Source of the DNA: a virus
Direction: 5' to 3' (one strand)
Virus record (IMG/VR): IMGVR_UViG_3300037264_006630
Location: 1-64,000 of that record
DNA: 64,000 nucleotides
Positions 23,032-31,712 of the stretch are shown one piece after another (the stretch's first letter is position 1; each line of letters opens with the position of its first letter). Below the pieces are notes generated by a model, which was not told the DNA's origin, made no database searches, and saw only the letters and a program-made list of their open reading frames with translations. Both the position numbers and the translations under genes were made by a program.

Positions 23032-23496
23032 ATGGTCGACAGCGCCGCCCTCGTCTTGCCGCCCCAGCGCATCTGCATCATCGGCGGCCCTCACACCGGC
23101 AAGACCACGCTCGCCGCCCAACTCGGCGGTGGGGACCACGGCTACGCTCTCATCTCGGCAGACGACCACATCGGCATGGAGTGGAGCGCCGCCAGCCGGC
23201 ACATCGCCGACCTCATGCGGGACACCGAGCCGCCCTGGCTTGCCGAGGGCGTCGCCCTGGTCCGGGCCATCCGCAAGCGTCAGCGGGACGACAAGGACCC
23301 CAAGCCCTGCGACCTCGTCATCCTCCTACGCCAGGTCTGGACCCCTCTCACCCTGGACGGCCAGCGCTCGATGGCCGCCGGTCACAAGACCATCTGGGGG
23401 AGCATCGCCTGGGAGGTGGAGAAGAAGGCGGGCATCCCGGTGCTCCGAGACCCGACGCCCGAGCAGCTCGCCGCGGCGCTGCGACCGGCTGCTTGA
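23032..23496 (+). CDS. P-loop kinase/NTPase, 154 aa
   Basis: Walker A GGPHTGKTT (residues 18-26) with a following LISADDH and a lid-like region (AIRKRQRDDK); LVILLRQVW could be the Walker B strand. Size and order fit small nucleotide or protein kinases of phages. Substrate unknown. Its TGA stop is part of the -35 element at 23493. Confidence 0.7.
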   Translation: MVDSAALVLPPQRICIIGGPHTGKTTLAAQLGGGDHGYALISADDHIGMEWSAASRHIADLMRDTEPPWLAEGVALVRAIRKRQRDDKDPKPCDLVILLRQVWTPLTLDGQRSMAAGHKTIWGSIAWEVEKKAGIPVLRDPTPEQLAAALRPAA

Positions 23497-23533
23497 CACC
23501 GGGCTCCACTTCGCGCATAGCTTCAAGCGCACG
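23493..23533 (+). promoter_or_regulatory. degenerate leaderless promoter with ACG at the start position
   Basis: TTGACA 23493-23498, cgcgca, TAGCTT 23517-23522 (spacer 18), then caagcgc (23523-23530 region) and ACGAAC where other copies have ATGAAC. The start codon appears lost by a T-to-C change; the downstream frame has poor coding quality. Confidence 0.45.
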
Positions 23534-23624
23534 AACCGAGAGCAGGACCAGCACGACGATGTGATTCCACGCCCAGGACACCGCGACCCGCAAGCGCTAC
23601 GTCACCCCACGTCCTGGAGTGCTT

Positions 23625-24152
23625 ATGTCCCCGTCCTCTTGGTCTCCTAACCACAAGAGCAGCCTCGGGCTGCGTCCGGCCATCGCCACTGCTACGCCTC
23701 GGCTGCCCGCTAGCGCCGATTGGTGGTGTAGCCCGCCCGTTACGCCGCCCGAGCCGGCCCACCTCGACTACGCTCGACGCCACCTCGACGCCTTGCTGGC
23801 TGCCCCGGTCGCCAACGGGGTTGAGGTCTCGAAGCGAGACCACTTGGTCCAGCGAGTGAGGGTCTGGATTGCCGCCGCCGAAAGCTTGCTCGAGGAGCGG
23901 ATGCACTCCATCACGGCCAGTCGGAACGAAGCGAACCTCCGCCGCGCGCTCCGGCTGGCCATCCGATCCTTGGTCGCCTCTGGTGACACGACGACCCTGG
24001 AGAAGATCGGCGGCGGTCACGTCACCCCAGCCTTCTACGCCATCGGTGGAGAGGACGGCTACTTCGGACGACTGACAACCTTGCGCGCTGATCCTCCGTG
24101 CCGACCAACCTCGCGGTTGGAAGCACAAACCATGCCCTATTGTACAGGGTAA
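23625..24152 (+). CDS. hypothetical protein, 175 aa
   Basis: Helical protein with good coding bias from about residue 35 (YARRHLDALLAAP..LVQRVRVWIAAAESLLEERM). The N-terminal start is uncertain: ATG 23625 is used, a GTG lies at 23619, and translation might begin further in. The last 20 codons are less biased. No family recognised. Confidence 0.55.
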   Translation: MSPSSWSPNHKSSLGLRPAIATATPRLPASADWWCSPPVTPPEPAHLDYARRHLDALLAAPVANGVEVSKRDHLVQRVRVWIAAAESLLEERMHSITASRNEANLRRALRLAIRSLVASGDTTTLEKIGGGHVTPAFYAIGGEDGYFGRLTTLRADPPCRPTSRLEAQTMPYCTG

Positions 24153-24158
24153 TTCTGG

Positions 24159-24196
24159 TTGACGCCCGACGGCCAATGTCTGAGAGTGGCCGCATG
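24159..24196 (+). promoter_or_regulatory. leaderless promoter, weak -10
   Basis: TTGACG 24159-24164, then GAGAGT at 24182-24187 (17-bp spacer), 6 bp, ATG 24194. Opens a 15-codon leader frame coupled to the next gene. Confidence 0.5.
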
Positions 24197-24241
24197 GAGC
24201 ACGACCTGAACGGCGTCGTCCGGACCCGCGTGCCGGAGTGA
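24194..24241 (+). CDS. 15-aa leader mini-cistron
   Basis: MEHDLNGVVRTRVPE; the TGA (24239-24241) overlaps the GTG start of the next gene (GTGA). Same arrangement as 5749-5775: a leaderless start opens a short frame that hands ribosomes to the first full gene. Confidence 0.5.
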   Translation: MEHDLNGVVRTRVPE

Positions 24242-24642
24242 GTATCACGCCATGGCTGGTCCATCGCCCTAACGACGTGCTCGAGGTCCCCGCCGCTACC
24301 ATCCGCGACGCGCTGCTCCACGCCGCAGACCTCGTCGCCAACGACGGCTGGGAGCCATGGCCTGGCGGGGTGGCGCTGGGCGGGCCGAGGAACCTGCACG
24401 TCCTCATCGGCGACGCCTGCCGCGCCTTCCAGGTGAAGGCCGGTGAGGTGCAGCTCTGGATGGCGGCTCACGCCGCGGTCAGCGCCATCATCAAGTCCGA
24501 CCTCGCGACCGACCCCGACGTCTTGCCGCGTTCGCTCGACGAGTTCGAGTGGCGGCATGACCGCACGGCCGAGGATATCGCCGAGCTTGTGCGCCGGGCG
24601 GCGCGGCTGGTCGACCCCTCGCCGCCGAGGGACGACGAATGA
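24238..24642 (+). CDS. hypothetical protein, 134 aa
   Basis: GTGA-coupled to the leader frame. Helical, mildly acidic; contains VPAATIRDALLHAADLVAND and a C-terminal HDRTAEDIAELVRRAARL. No family recognised. Confidence 0.7.
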   Translation: MSITPWLVHRPNDVLEVPAATIRDALLHAADLVANDGWEPWPGGVALGGPRNLHVLIGDACRAFQVKAGEVQLWMAAHAAVSAIIKSDLATDPDVLPRSLDEFEWRHDRTAEDIAELVRRAARLVDPSPPRDDE

Positions 24643-24821
24643 GCCACTTTGGTCCCTGCGGAAAGGTGCTCTACGAGAGCAAGGGCGCCGCGGCCGAGGC
24701 GGCTCGGAAGTTGCGCCGCCAGCGGGGGCACCTGCACCTGGAGCCGCAGTCCTGCGTGAACGGCTGCACCGGCTGGCATCTGGGCCGGCCCGAGGAAGGG
24801 ATACGAGATGGCCGAAGGTGA
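24639..24821 (+). CDS. small Cys-containing protein, 60 aa
   Basis: ATGA-coupled. FGPCGKVLYESKGAAAEAARKLRRQRG..LEPQSCVNGCTGWHLG resembles the small zinc-finger-like proteins that read 'Y.C..C..WHLG' in many phages and plasmids, which probably bind nucleic acid. Overlaps the next gene by 14 bp. Confidence 0.65.
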   Translation: MSHFGPCGKVLYESKGAAAEAARKLRRQRGHLHLEPQSCVNGCTGWHLGRPEEGIRDGRR

Positions 24822-25023
24822 TGTGCGTGGCAACTTCGTGTGGGGCTGGACCCAGGGCGTCATCCGCGGCGGCACGCTTGCGCTGGGCCCCGGCATCGCC
24901 GGGTACACCAAGGTCGCCGCGGTGTTCGGCACCAACTGCGACCGCCTCACCGCTCTCCACATCGCTACCGACTGGCTGCGTCGGGGCGGTGATCGGGTGC
25001 GACCGGACGCGGGGCCGTCGTGA
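24808..25023 (+). CDS. hypothetical protein, 71 aa
   Basis: ATG inside the end of the previous gene; short gly-rich hydrophobic centre (GVIRGGTLALGPGIAGYTKVAAVFG) that might be membrane-associated or simply a buried core. GTGA coupling to the next gene. Confidence 0.6.
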   Translation: MAEGDVRGNFVWGWTQGVIRGGTLALGPGIAGYTKVAAVFGTNCDRLTALHIATDWLRRGGDRVRPDAGPS

Positions 25024-25325
25024 TCCAGGAACATCCGGTGACCATTCTGGCCGTCATCATCGCCGCGGCTCGCCGTATCGACGAGGTGCTGGAGGCGGCA
25101 ACCGGCCAGCGCACGAACGCCGTCACGCTGTCGCTTCGCCCGGCGGTCTACGCCCAGCTCCGCCAGCTCATCGAGGACAAGCAGGCGCCGTGCCTGGCGC
25201 GCATCGCTCGGGACCAACTCAACCACGAGTACCTGCTCCTGTTCGGAGAGACGCCCGTCTTCATCTACGGCCAGGAACCACCCGCGGCACCGCCGCTGCC
25301 ACGCCCTACCTTGAGGCTCGTATGA
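25020..25325 (+). CDS. hypothetical protein, 101 aa
   Basis: GTGA-coupled. First helix is hydrophobic (VTILAVIIAAARRIDEVLEAA), followed by VTLSLRPAVYAQLRQLIED, a pattern like a short strand plus helix. Pro-rich C-terminus. No family recognised. Confidence 0.65.
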   Translation: MIQEHPVTILAVIIAAARRIDEVLEAATGQRTNAVTLSLRPAVYAQLRQLIEDKQAPCLARIARDQLNHEYLLLFGETPVFIYGQEPPAAPPLPRPTLRLV

Positions 25326-26008
25326 CCACCGACCCCTCTGACTCCAGCGCCCTCATCGTGCTCGAGGGCATCGACGGCTCCGGCACCACGACCCAGGCTG
25401 CCCTTCTGGCCGACGCCCTCCAGGCTCGAGGCCATCGGGCTCACCTCACTCGGCAACCGAGCACGGGGCCGATCGGCCTGGTCATCCGCGAGATCATCCG
25501 GGGCGGCCACCGCCTGCCCGACGGCGACGCCCCGAGCGAGGGCACCATGGCCCTCCTCTTCGCCGCCGACCGCTCCGATCACATGGAGCGCGAGGTCATC
25601 CCGTCACTCGACGCCGGGTGGCTGGTCATCTCCGCTCGCTGGACTGCCAGCGCCTACGCCTACCAGACGGCCGGGCTACACCCGACGGTGGCCTACCCGC
25701 ACGAGCAGTGGCTGGCCGAGCTCGACCTCAACAGCGAGAAGCTCCCCCGGCCCGGCTTCGTGCCCGACTGCGAGATCTGGCTGCGCTGTCGGCCCGAGGT
25801 CGCCAACACTCGCCGCGTCGCCGCCGGCATGCGCATCGACCGCTACGACGACCTGGCGTTCCAGCACGAGTTGGCCGCCGCCTACGAGCGTGTGATGTCC
25901 CGAGGCGGTCGAGACGGGACCACGGTCGAAGTCGACGGGGAGGCGTCGGTCGGCGAGGTTCACCGGCGGGTACTGGAAGTAGTGCTCGAGCGGCTGAGGT
26001 CCCGGTGA
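25322..26008 (+). CDS. tmk: thymidylate kinase
   Basis: 228 aa, full length for the family. It phosphorylates dTMP to dTDP. P-loop EGIDGSGTTTQ (15-25) has Thr where most enzymes have Lys, a variant known from some bacterial kinases. FAADRSDHM is the DR motif, and VISARWTASAYAYQ the S..AYQ thymine-site motif; a lid with Arg follows. With the dCTP deaminase (37383) and the dCMP-deaminase-like protein (44203) it would push deoxynucleotides to dTTP for phage DNA synthesis. Confidence 0.9.
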   Translation: MTTDPSDSSALIVLEGIDGSGTTTQAALLADALQARGHRAHLTRQPSTGPIGLVIREIIRGGHRLPDGDAPSEGTMALLFAADRSDHMEREVIPSLDAGWLVISARWTASAYAYQTAGLHPTVAYPHEQWLAELDLNSEKLPRPGFVPDCEIWLRCRPEVANTRRVAAGMRIDRYDDLAFQHELAAAYERVMSRGGRDGTTVEVDGEASVGEVHRRVLEVVLERLRSR

Positions 26009-26373
26009 CGACGCCCGAGGTCATCAAGGCGTGCCCGTTCTACACGGCGTGGCCGACTCTCCACTTTCTGCGGTGCGAGCATCCCGGGTGCCCGTGCGGC
26101 ATCGAGTTCTGGATGGCTCGGGAAGGCGCCCTCTCCGACATCGGGACCCGCGCCACCCTGGTCAACCGGGTGTTGGCGGGTGCTGGGTGGCTCTGCCTGA
26201 TCGGTCGGCCGCCGGGTGGCGGGGCGAGCTCGACCTGGCTGTGCCCGGCGTGCGCTCGCGAAATGGTCGACCCGTACGAGGCGAAGGTGGTGGAGGCGCA
26301 AGAGTCGAGGGCACACATGTCGCGCATCGAGCTCTCGGCCGAGCGCGGGGCATGGTCGCAGCCGGCGCGCTGA
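26005..26373 (+). CDS. zinc-binding hypothetical protein, 122 aa
   Basis: GTGA-coupled to the kinase. RCEHPGCPCG and a second pair LCPACA form a probable zinc site. C-terminal helix KVVEAQESRAHMSRIEL. No family recognised. Confidence 0.7.
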   Translation: MTTPEVIKACPFYTAWPTLHFLRCEHPGCPCGIEFWMAREGALSDIGTRATLVNRVLAGAGWLCLIGRPPGGGASSTWLCPACAREMVDPYEAKVVEAQESRAHMSRIELSAERGAWSQPAR

Positions 26374-26398
26374 CCTCGCCGGGTTGGTGGTTCGCGCG

Positions 26399-26414
26399 TA
26401 CTGTGGTGCGCATG
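26399..26414 (+). promoter_or_regulatory. leaderless promoter with poor -35
   Basis: cgcgcg-TACTGT (26399-26404), ggtgcgc, ATG 26412: the -10/start geometry is intact. The nearest -35-like string (CTGACC, 26370) is too far away (23 bp), so a factor other than plain -35 contact may be needed. Confidence 0.5.
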
Positions 26415-27071
26415 AACCTCTACGAACGAGATCAAGAACACAGAGACCGTCTCACCGCCGCCGTTCAGGCGGCCTTCCCGCCCGGCCGCGCCAACACCGC
26501 CGGGTGCGATCACTGTGGGGTCGGTCGGGATGCGGACTGCCTGGAGGACGATGCGCTGCGTCTCCCCGAGGGCACTTGGTTCGCGGTCCAAGCGGGTCGG
26601 CTCTCGCTCGCCGAGGCCCAAGCCGAGCCGAAGCGCAACCCGCGCTGGATGATGCATCGGGAGCGCTACCTCGAGATGGAGGCGTACCGCAGCGAGCAGC
26701 TCGCGCTGATGACGGCGGCGGACGTCGCATCGGCTGCACGCTGGGACGAGATTGCCGAGCAGCACGCTCGTCTCGTCGCCTGCGACAACGAGGACTGCCG
26801 CGCTGACGTCGGACAACCTTGCAAGGCGGCAACCTGCGCGGTGCGCATCAAGGCCGGGTGGCGTCGCGCCTACCTGCTCGGCTGCGATGGCTCCCGCCGC
26901 CGAGGCACCGACGTGCCGCCCGACGAAGCGATCATCGCCGCCATCAACCGGCTCGAGGCCCGGCTCGAGGCCCAGGGTGCGACACTCGGCAACCTGCCGC
27001 TCGCGGTGGATGGACGCCTGGTCACCGCCGCCTATCGGGCCGTGGTACTGGCCCGCCACGCCCGCGCCTGA
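26412..27071 (+). CDS. zinc-binding hypothetical protein, 219 aa
   Basis: Start fixed by the promoter. Two Cys/His groups: AGCDHCGVGRDADCLED near residue 34 and ACDNEDCRADVGQPCKAATC near 135. A similar paired arrangement is typical of short phage zinc ribbons that accompany DNA-binding proteins. Helical between. Function unknown. Confidence 0.7.
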   Translation: MNLYERDQEHRDRLTAAVQAAFPPGRANTAGCDHCGVGRDADCLEDDALRLPEGTWFAVQAGRLSLAEAQAEPKRNPRWMMHRERYLEMEAYRSEQLALMTAADVASAARWDEIAEQHARLVACDNEDCRADVGQPCKAATCAVRIKAGWRRAYLLGCDGSRRRGTDVPPDEAIIAAINRLEARLEAQGATLGNLPLAVDGRLVTAAYRAVVLARHARA

Positions 27072-27133
27072 TAGCTGCATCCGAAGCGTTCGCTTCTCGA
27101 GGGCGGCGACGTCTCCAGGCGAGGAGCAGCAAC

Positions 27134-27661
27134 ATGGGGATCAGTCCAGACGACGTCGTCTTCCTGCGGGGCTCGTGGAACCTGCGGTCGCACCACATGT
27201 CCGACGGGCTGCCGTACTTCCAGTGGCGGCTGATCGACATGCCGCCCGGGGTCGAGATCGCGGCAACCCGCCAACCGGGATCCCTGCAACCCGGGCAGTC
27301 GGTCATCTTCATCAAGGCTGGGTTGGTCGATCAGGTCGCGTTCGTGATCCAGACGCACCCCGGGATCACGTTCCCGGACGGCATCATGGCCGGCAACACC
27401 AGGCCGTGGACGGCTGGTGCGTTGAACGGGGCCTCCTACGTCTTCGCCGCAGACAAGGTCGTCGTCGACCTGGCTGCGCTGGCCACTCCGCCGATGGCGG
27501 TCGCGATCGGTGAGCCGATCATCATCCTGGTTCACCAGCCGTTCTTCTCCAAGCGGACAGATCTGGTGAACTCCAGCGCCACCGACGAGTTCCTCAAGGA
27601 TATCGACATTCACGGCATGATCACGCTGGCATACGGCAGGCCCGGTGATGTCCTCCCCTGA
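27134..27661 (+). CDS. hypothetical beta-rich protein, 175 aa
   Basis: ATG with a Shine-Dalgarno (cgaggagcagcaac). Mostly strands and turns (VEIAATRQPGSLQPGQSVIFIKAGLVDQVAFVIQ in pieces), like a small virion or carbohydrate-binding jelly-roll. No motif to prove it. Confidence 0.65.
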   Translation: MGISPDDVVFLRGSWNLRSHHMSDGLPYFQWRLIDMPPGVEIAATRQPGSLQPGQSVIFIKAGLVDQVAFVIQTHPGITFPDGIMAGNTRPWTAGALNGASYVFAADKVVVDLAALATPPMAVAIGEPIIILVHQPFFSKRTDLVNSSATDEFLKDIDIHGMITLAYGRPGDVLP

Positions 27662-27701
27662 CCTCGACGCCCGGCACGCAGTCGGTTGCGGAACTGACCG
27701 C

Positions 27702-27741
27702 TTGACGACTACCGGGTTTCGTGCGTACGATGATACGCATG
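27702..27741 (+). promoter_or_regulatory. leaderless promoter (TTGACG-18-TACGAT-7-ATG)
   Basis: TTGACG 27702-27707, spacer ending cgtgcg, TACGAT 27726-27731, gatacgc, ATG 27739. Confidence 0.7.
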
Positions 27742-28644
27742 AAAGCAACGAACCCGACCGTCCTGGTGTTGGAGGATCTGGTGAAGTCGGTGAAGGACGG
27801 GGCGATGCTGCGCAAGACGGCGCTGTCGATCGCGCGCATCGCCTTCCCCGGCCTCGCGGGGCTGGAAGACCTCTTCCCTCTGACGCTCATGACGCCGGCC
27901 GAGGCGGCGCAGTCGCAGGGCTTCCCGCTGGTCGTGCCCGCGGTCCGGGGCGCGCGGGCAACCGTCGTCGACCCGCCCTACAGTGACGCGGTCGGTCCCG
28001 GCGGCATCGACCGGATGATCGTGGACAAGCTCACGCAGAAGGCGGCTCTCGCCCGAGAGTTCGACGAGGTGAAGGTCGTGAACCGCCGCGCCGAGGCCAC
28101 CCTCATCGACTGGTCGGTGACGGAAGCGGCGCTCGCCGACTTCAAGTCCACGGAGAAGCTGCGGGCCGAGAAGCGCGCCAAGGAGGTCGCGATCAACGCC
28201 CGGCTGGTGGTCTTGCAGGGCAAGGACGCGATCGGGAAGGTCGGGCACGCCAGCCTCGAGAAGCAGCGCGCGGAGGGCGCGCTCGAAGGCTGTCGCCTCG
28301 ATCTGCGCGATGGCCGCCCGCTCGCGACCTACTGGCCCTGGGTTCCGATCACCGAGGCCAACCAGGATCTCTGGTTCGTGGTCGACCTCGAGTCGACCCC
28401 GCCGACTGACGCCGCCCTCATCGCCGCCTACCAGGAAGCGCAGCGCGACGACGCGAAGGGCCTCGTCAGGATCGGCCGTGGTACGGACTGGATCCATGCC
28501 CTGATCGTCGGTGACCACGCCATCGACATCGACTTGGTGCGCGCCGCCTGGAGCCGTGGGCTCGCCGAGCGAACCACGGCCTCCGACCGTGCCCGCAAGT
28601 ACCGCATCACCTGCCAGGGCGATCACCCCCTGGACTACGACTGA
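27739..28644 (+). CDS. hypothetical protein, 301 aa
   Basis: Start fixed by the promoter. Amphipathic N-terminal helices, a Lys/Glu-rich central helix (LADFKSTEKLRAEKRAKEVA) and a C-terminal alpha/beta part (WFVVDLESTPPTDAALIAAY). Heads the operon that includes the DUF6745-like gene. Function unknown. Confidence 0.75.
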   Translation: MKATNPTVLVLEDLVKSVKDGAMLRKTALSIARIAFPGLAGLEDLFPLTLMTPAEAAQSQGFPLVVPAVRGARATVVDPPYSDAVGPGGIDRMIVDKLTQKAALAREFDEVKVVNRRAEATLIDWSVTEAALADFKSTEKLRAEKRAKEVAINARLVVLQGKDAIGKVGHASLEKQRAEGALEGCRLDLRDGRPLATYWPWVPITEANQDLWFVVDLESTPPTDAALIAAYQEAQRDDAKGLVRIGRGTDWIHALIVGDHAIDIDLVRAAWSRGLAERTTASDRARKYRITCQGDHPLDYD

Positions 28645-28696
28645 TCGCAACGCCGCAACGCAACACCAGCAACCGCATCCAGAGGAAGACACCACC

Positions 28697-29266
28697 GTGC
28701 AGACCGCACCGACCGAGTTTCAGTCCCGCCAAGGCGACGTGTTCATCTACACCGCCGAGGTCCCCGACAACCTCAAGCCGGCGAAGAAGGAGGCCCTCGG
28801 TCTCGTCCTCGCCGCGGGCACGGCGACCGGGCATCACCACCGCATCGCGCCCAAGTTCAAGACCGCCACCCTCCTCCGCACCGAGGACGGCACCCGCACC
28901 TACCTGCGGGTCACGGCGCCGGCCAAGGCCACCGCCAAGCTCAAACCCGCCCTCGCGCAGGCCGCCGAGAAGGCGCGTGCGGTCGCGGCGCCTCTCCAGG
29001 TCCGCCTCGCCGAGCTCGACGCCAAGAACACCGGCCCCACGCCGTCCGACATCGACACCGAGATCGACGCGCTCGAGGCCGAGATCCACACCGCCCTCGA
29101 ACCCGACCGCATCTACCGCGCGGCGAAGCGCGAAGTCGACCTCGCCAACGGCGCCGTCCTGCTCACCCACGACGAGCACGACGAGGTGGTGATCCCGCCC
29201 GGCGACTACGAGGTCTACATCCAGCGCGAGTACCAGCCCGACGGCGTCCGCCAGGTGCAGGACTGA
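28697..29266 (+). CDS. hypothetical protein linked to DUF6745 genes, 189 aa
   Basis: GTG with agaggaagacacc upstream. [15 protein letters not shown] at the start, [11 protein letters not shown] in the middle and [18 protein letters not shown] at the end match a small family usually found beside DUF6745 proteins; it is so here, with the next gene 8 bp away. The central helical insert (about 75-140) looks extra. Biochemical role unknown. Confidence 0.7.
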   Translation: MQTAPTEFQSRQGDVFIYTAEVPDNLKPAKKEALGLVLAAGTATGHHHRIAPKFKTATLLRTEDGTRTYLRVTAPAKATAKLKPALAQAAEKARAVAAPLQVRLAELDAKNTGPTPSDIDTEIDALEAEIHTALEPDRIYRAAKREVDLANGAVLLTHDEHDEVVIPPGDYEVYIQREYQPDGVRQVQD

Positions 29267-29274
29267 TCACCACC

Positions 29275-30717
29275 ATGGCCCCCATCAAGAAGCTCTACTC
29301 CTTCACCGACCATCCGGATCACGAGGCGCAGCTCGCCGAGTGGGCGAAGCGCTGGATCGACAACGCCTTCTCGACCAAGCCGATGGACGAGGACGACAAG
29401 GCCGCGATGGTCGTCGCCGTCAACGGCATGTACGCCGCCGCCGGCCTGCCCCCGCCCGAGGTCATCTCCTTCGCCGACGGCCCGGTCACTGGCCAGATCG
29501 CCGCCGGCGTCTCGGCCGGTATCTACTGGATCCGCGACAACCCCGACAAGCACGTCGAGATCTTCGGCCGCGTGGTCACCGAGGCCGAGACGAAGGCCGC
29601 TGCGGAGATCGCGACCAAGTACGCGACAGCGCATGCGCTCGGCCTCCCCGTCGAGCCTCTTCCGGCGGCCACCGAGAACGCCACCTGGAACGCCACCTGG
29701 AACGCCACCAGGAACGCCACCAAGAACGCCACCTGGAACGCCACCAGGAACGCCACCAAGAACGCCACCTGGAACGCCACCTGGAACGCCACCTGGAACG
29801 CCACCTGGAACGCCACCTGGAACGCCACCTGGAACGCCACCTGGAACGCCACCGAGAACGCCACCTGGAACGCCACCTGGAACGCCACCAGGAACGCCAC
29901 CAGGAACGCCACCGAAGGCGGCGATCTGCTCGCGATCGTTCGGTATCTCGTCATGTGTACGAACGGCGCGTGGTCGATGCGCGACGGCGGCAACCAGTGG
30001 TCGTACGACATCGCGTTCATGTCGTTCTTCCGGCACATCGCGAAGCTCGAGTTGCCCGAGTTCGAGGCGTTCAAGCACTACGAGAACGCGGCCGTCCACG
30101 GGAGCGTGCGGTGGATGCACCCCAAGTTCGTCATCGTGGCGGACCGGCCGCTTGAGCTGCACGTGGACGAGCGCAACCGGCCCCACCGGGTCGGCGGACC
30201 GTTCTGCCGCTGGTCGGACGGGATCGAGCTCTACTACGTGGCCGGGGTGCAGGTCCCGAAGAAGCTCGCGCTGGGGGACTTCACCGCACAGGAGGTGATG
30301 GACCAGAGCAACGCCGAGGTGCGCCGGATCATGGTCGACGTGTACGGCCGGGACCGCTGGCTTCGCGACCTCAACCCGACCGTGCTGCACGAGGACAAGG
30401 ACCAGTACGGCCGGCCACGGCGCCTGCTCCGGGTCGACCTGCGCGACGACGAGCCGGTGGTCGTCATCGAACTGGTCAACTCGACGCCCGAGCCGCGCGA
30501 GGAGGAGGGCAAGCACGCCGAGCTCTGGCGCGGTCGCTACCGCGGCGAGCGCAACCGGGGCTTCAAGGTGTACCGCCTCCGGGTGGACGCCGATCTGCGG
30601 CCCCTGCCTCGGGAGGGGCGTCCGACCGGGCGCGGTCAGGAGCTGACCTGCCACAACGCCGTCGCCTCGCTGCACGCCATGCGCGGCGCCGACTACCACC
30701 CCGTCATCGAGACCTGA
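29275..30717 (+). CDS. DUF6745-like protein with 20-copy NAT-x tandem repeat, 480 aa
   Basis: Residues 1-130 and 220-480 look like the DUF6745 family: [23 protein letters not shown].., ..[13 protein letters not shown].. and [24 protein letters not shown]. Between them, residues 135-214 consist of N-A-T-(W/R/K/E) repeated 20 times. The repeat replaces a helical segment expected between the halves, where the family often carries W-rich short repeats. Possible role in protein-protein contact; repeat number may vary. Confidence 0.8.
   Translation: MAPIKKLYSFTDHPDHEAQLAEWAKRWIDNAFSTKPMDEDDKAAMVVAVNGMYAAAGLPPPEVISFADGPVTGQIAAGVSAGIYWIRDNPDKHVEIFGRVVTEAETKAAAEIATKYATAHALGLPVEPLPAATENATWNATWNATRNATKNATWNATRNATKNATWNATWNATWNATWNATWNATWNATWNATENATWNATWNATRNATRNATEGGDLLAIVRYLVMCTNGAWSMRDGGNQWSYDIAFMSFFRHIAKLELPEFEAFKHYENAAVHGSVRWMHPKFVIVADRPLELHVDERNRPHRVGGPFCRWSDGIELYYVAGVQVPKKLALGDFTAQEVMDQSNAEVRRIMVDVYGRDRWLRDLNPTVLHEDKDQYGRPRRLLRVDLRDDEPVVVIELVNSTPEPREEEGKHAELWRGRYRGERNRGFKVYRLRVDADLRPLPREGRPTGRGQELTCHNAVASLHAMRGADYHPVIET
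29677..29916 (+). repeat. 20 x 12-bp tandem repeat (aacgccacc + tgg/agg/aag/gag/gaa)
   Basis: 240 bp, nearly perfect; only the fourth codon changes (Trp 12, Arg 4, Lys 2, Glu 2). The frame is preserved for any copy-number change. The same DNA read on the minus strand gives an open Gly-Gly-Val-Pro frame, an artefact of the repeat. Confidence 0.95.
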
Positions 30718-30742
30718 CGGTCCGAAGGCGCCGCGCCCTCCC

Positions 30743-31123
30743 ATGCTGACTGGTCCCCTCGAGTACCGCATCCGCGTTCAGGTCCGGCTCACCTTGGACG
30801 AGGCCGCCGCCCTCAAAACCTGCGCTGACCACCACTACGACCACAAGGTCAAGGAGTCGGGACGGGAAGGCGCCATCGCGCGGCTGGCGAAGTACGCCAC
30901 CATGCGCGCCGAGCACCCGCCGCGAGACGGGGAGGATGACGACGGCTTCTTCTGCGCCCTCTCCACGTGCGAGATCGACACCATGATGAAGGCGCTCGAG
31001 CAGGCGCGTCACCACGACGCGACCACCGCCGAGATCGGCGCCGCGCTCAAGGACGAGTTGCGGGAAGCCTTCGGCCGCGCCACCGCCGAGTGGTGCCGCC
31101 TCTCCGGAGTGAAGACACCATGA
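30743..31123 (+). CDS. hypothetical protein, 126 aa
   Basis: Begins [29 protein letters not shown], a strand-then-helix start. Contains an acidic DGEDDDGFF loop and helical C-terminus. ATGA overlap with the DUF6283-like gene. No family recognised. Confidence 0.7.
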   Translation: MLTGPLEYRIRVQVRLTLDEAAALKTCADHHYDHKVKESGREGAIARLAKYATMRAEHPPRDGEDDDGFFCALSTCEIDTMMKALEQARHHDATTAEIGAALKDELREAFGRATAEWCRLSGVKTP

Positions 31124-31482
31124 TCGGTCCGGTCCGACTTACCCTCGCTCGGCCCTGCGCCGACTGCCCCTTCCGCCGGAAGGGCGGCATCCCGCTCTGC
31201 CGGGAGCGGCTGGTCGAGATCGACAAGGCGGTGGCGCCAGCCGATGGCCAGGGCGGGAGCTTCGCCTGCCACCAGACCACCGGAGTCAAGGGCAACGCGC
31301 CCAAGACGCAGAGCCACTGCGCCGGGGCCCTGGTCTACGCCGAGAACCTCGGCCGCTCGACGCAGTACGTTCGCACCATCACGCGCCTGATGAACATCTC
31401 GGGTGAGTCGCCGCCCGAGATCGAGGGCCGCGGCGACATCGTCTCAACCCGCGCCGGGCTCATGAAGCTGGCGTTCCGGTGA
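31120..31482 (+). CDS. DUF6283-like zinc protein, 120 aa
   Basis: PCADCPFRRKG at the N-terminus, FACHQTTG in the middle and HCAGALVYAENLGRS after it: the spaced C-x2-C / C-H / C-A-G pattern of the DUF6283 family found in phages and actinobacterial/proteobacterial plasmids. Metal binding is expected; function unknown. Confidence 0.75.
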   Translation: MIGPVRLTLARPCADCPFRRKGGIPLCRERLVEIDKAVAPADGQGGSFACHQTTGVKGNAPKTQSHCAGALVYAENLGRSTQYVRTITRLMNISGESPPEIEGRGDIVSTRAGLMKLAFR

Positions 31483-31712
31483 GACCCCACGTCTTGGAGG
31501 TGGCGGTAAGGCCGGTAGGTTCAGAGGATAGTCCGGACCCTGCTCACGCAACGGAAGGGCGGCTACGTCCGGCATCGCGCGGGAATCGGCTCAGGCCGTA
31601 GCCAGCGCCTGGCAGCCGGCAACGTCACAACGCCGCAGTTCGGTCCGTGTGGATCCCATTCGCCGAGTAACCCGTCCACCTCCGTCTTTTCGCAATCACC
31701 GAGAGGAATCCA
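31483..31712 (+). other. non-coding stretch, possible structured RNA
   Basis: About 230 bp without a convincing gene. It contains cagaggatagtccggacc, two mismatches from the conserved GAGGAAAGUCCGGGC block of RNase P RNA, but the other conserved blocks of that RNA are not seen. Several GC hairpins are possible. It ends in a less GC-rich patch (cttttcgcaatcaccgagag) with a Shine-Dalgarno-like gagagga. Confidence 0.35.

Noticed and set aside
23531-23650. Gene starting at ACG 23531
   Set aside because: The frame has poor coding bias and the start codon is non-standard; treated as a decayed copy of the promoter cassette.
29677-29916. CRISPR or minisatellite unrelated to coding
   Set aside because: Unit length is 12 bp without spacers and the frame is preserved through 20 copies within a gene with conserved flanks.
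29215-30771. Long minus-strand frame with Gly-Gly-Val-Pro repeats
   Set aside because: It is the complement of the 12-bp NAT repeat and of a well-supported + strand gene; no start signal, and it arises from GC-rich codon structure.
31510-31545. RNase P RNA gene
   Set aside because: Only one of the conserved blocks is similar, with mismatches; the partner blocks and the 3' ACAGAA-type segment are absent.
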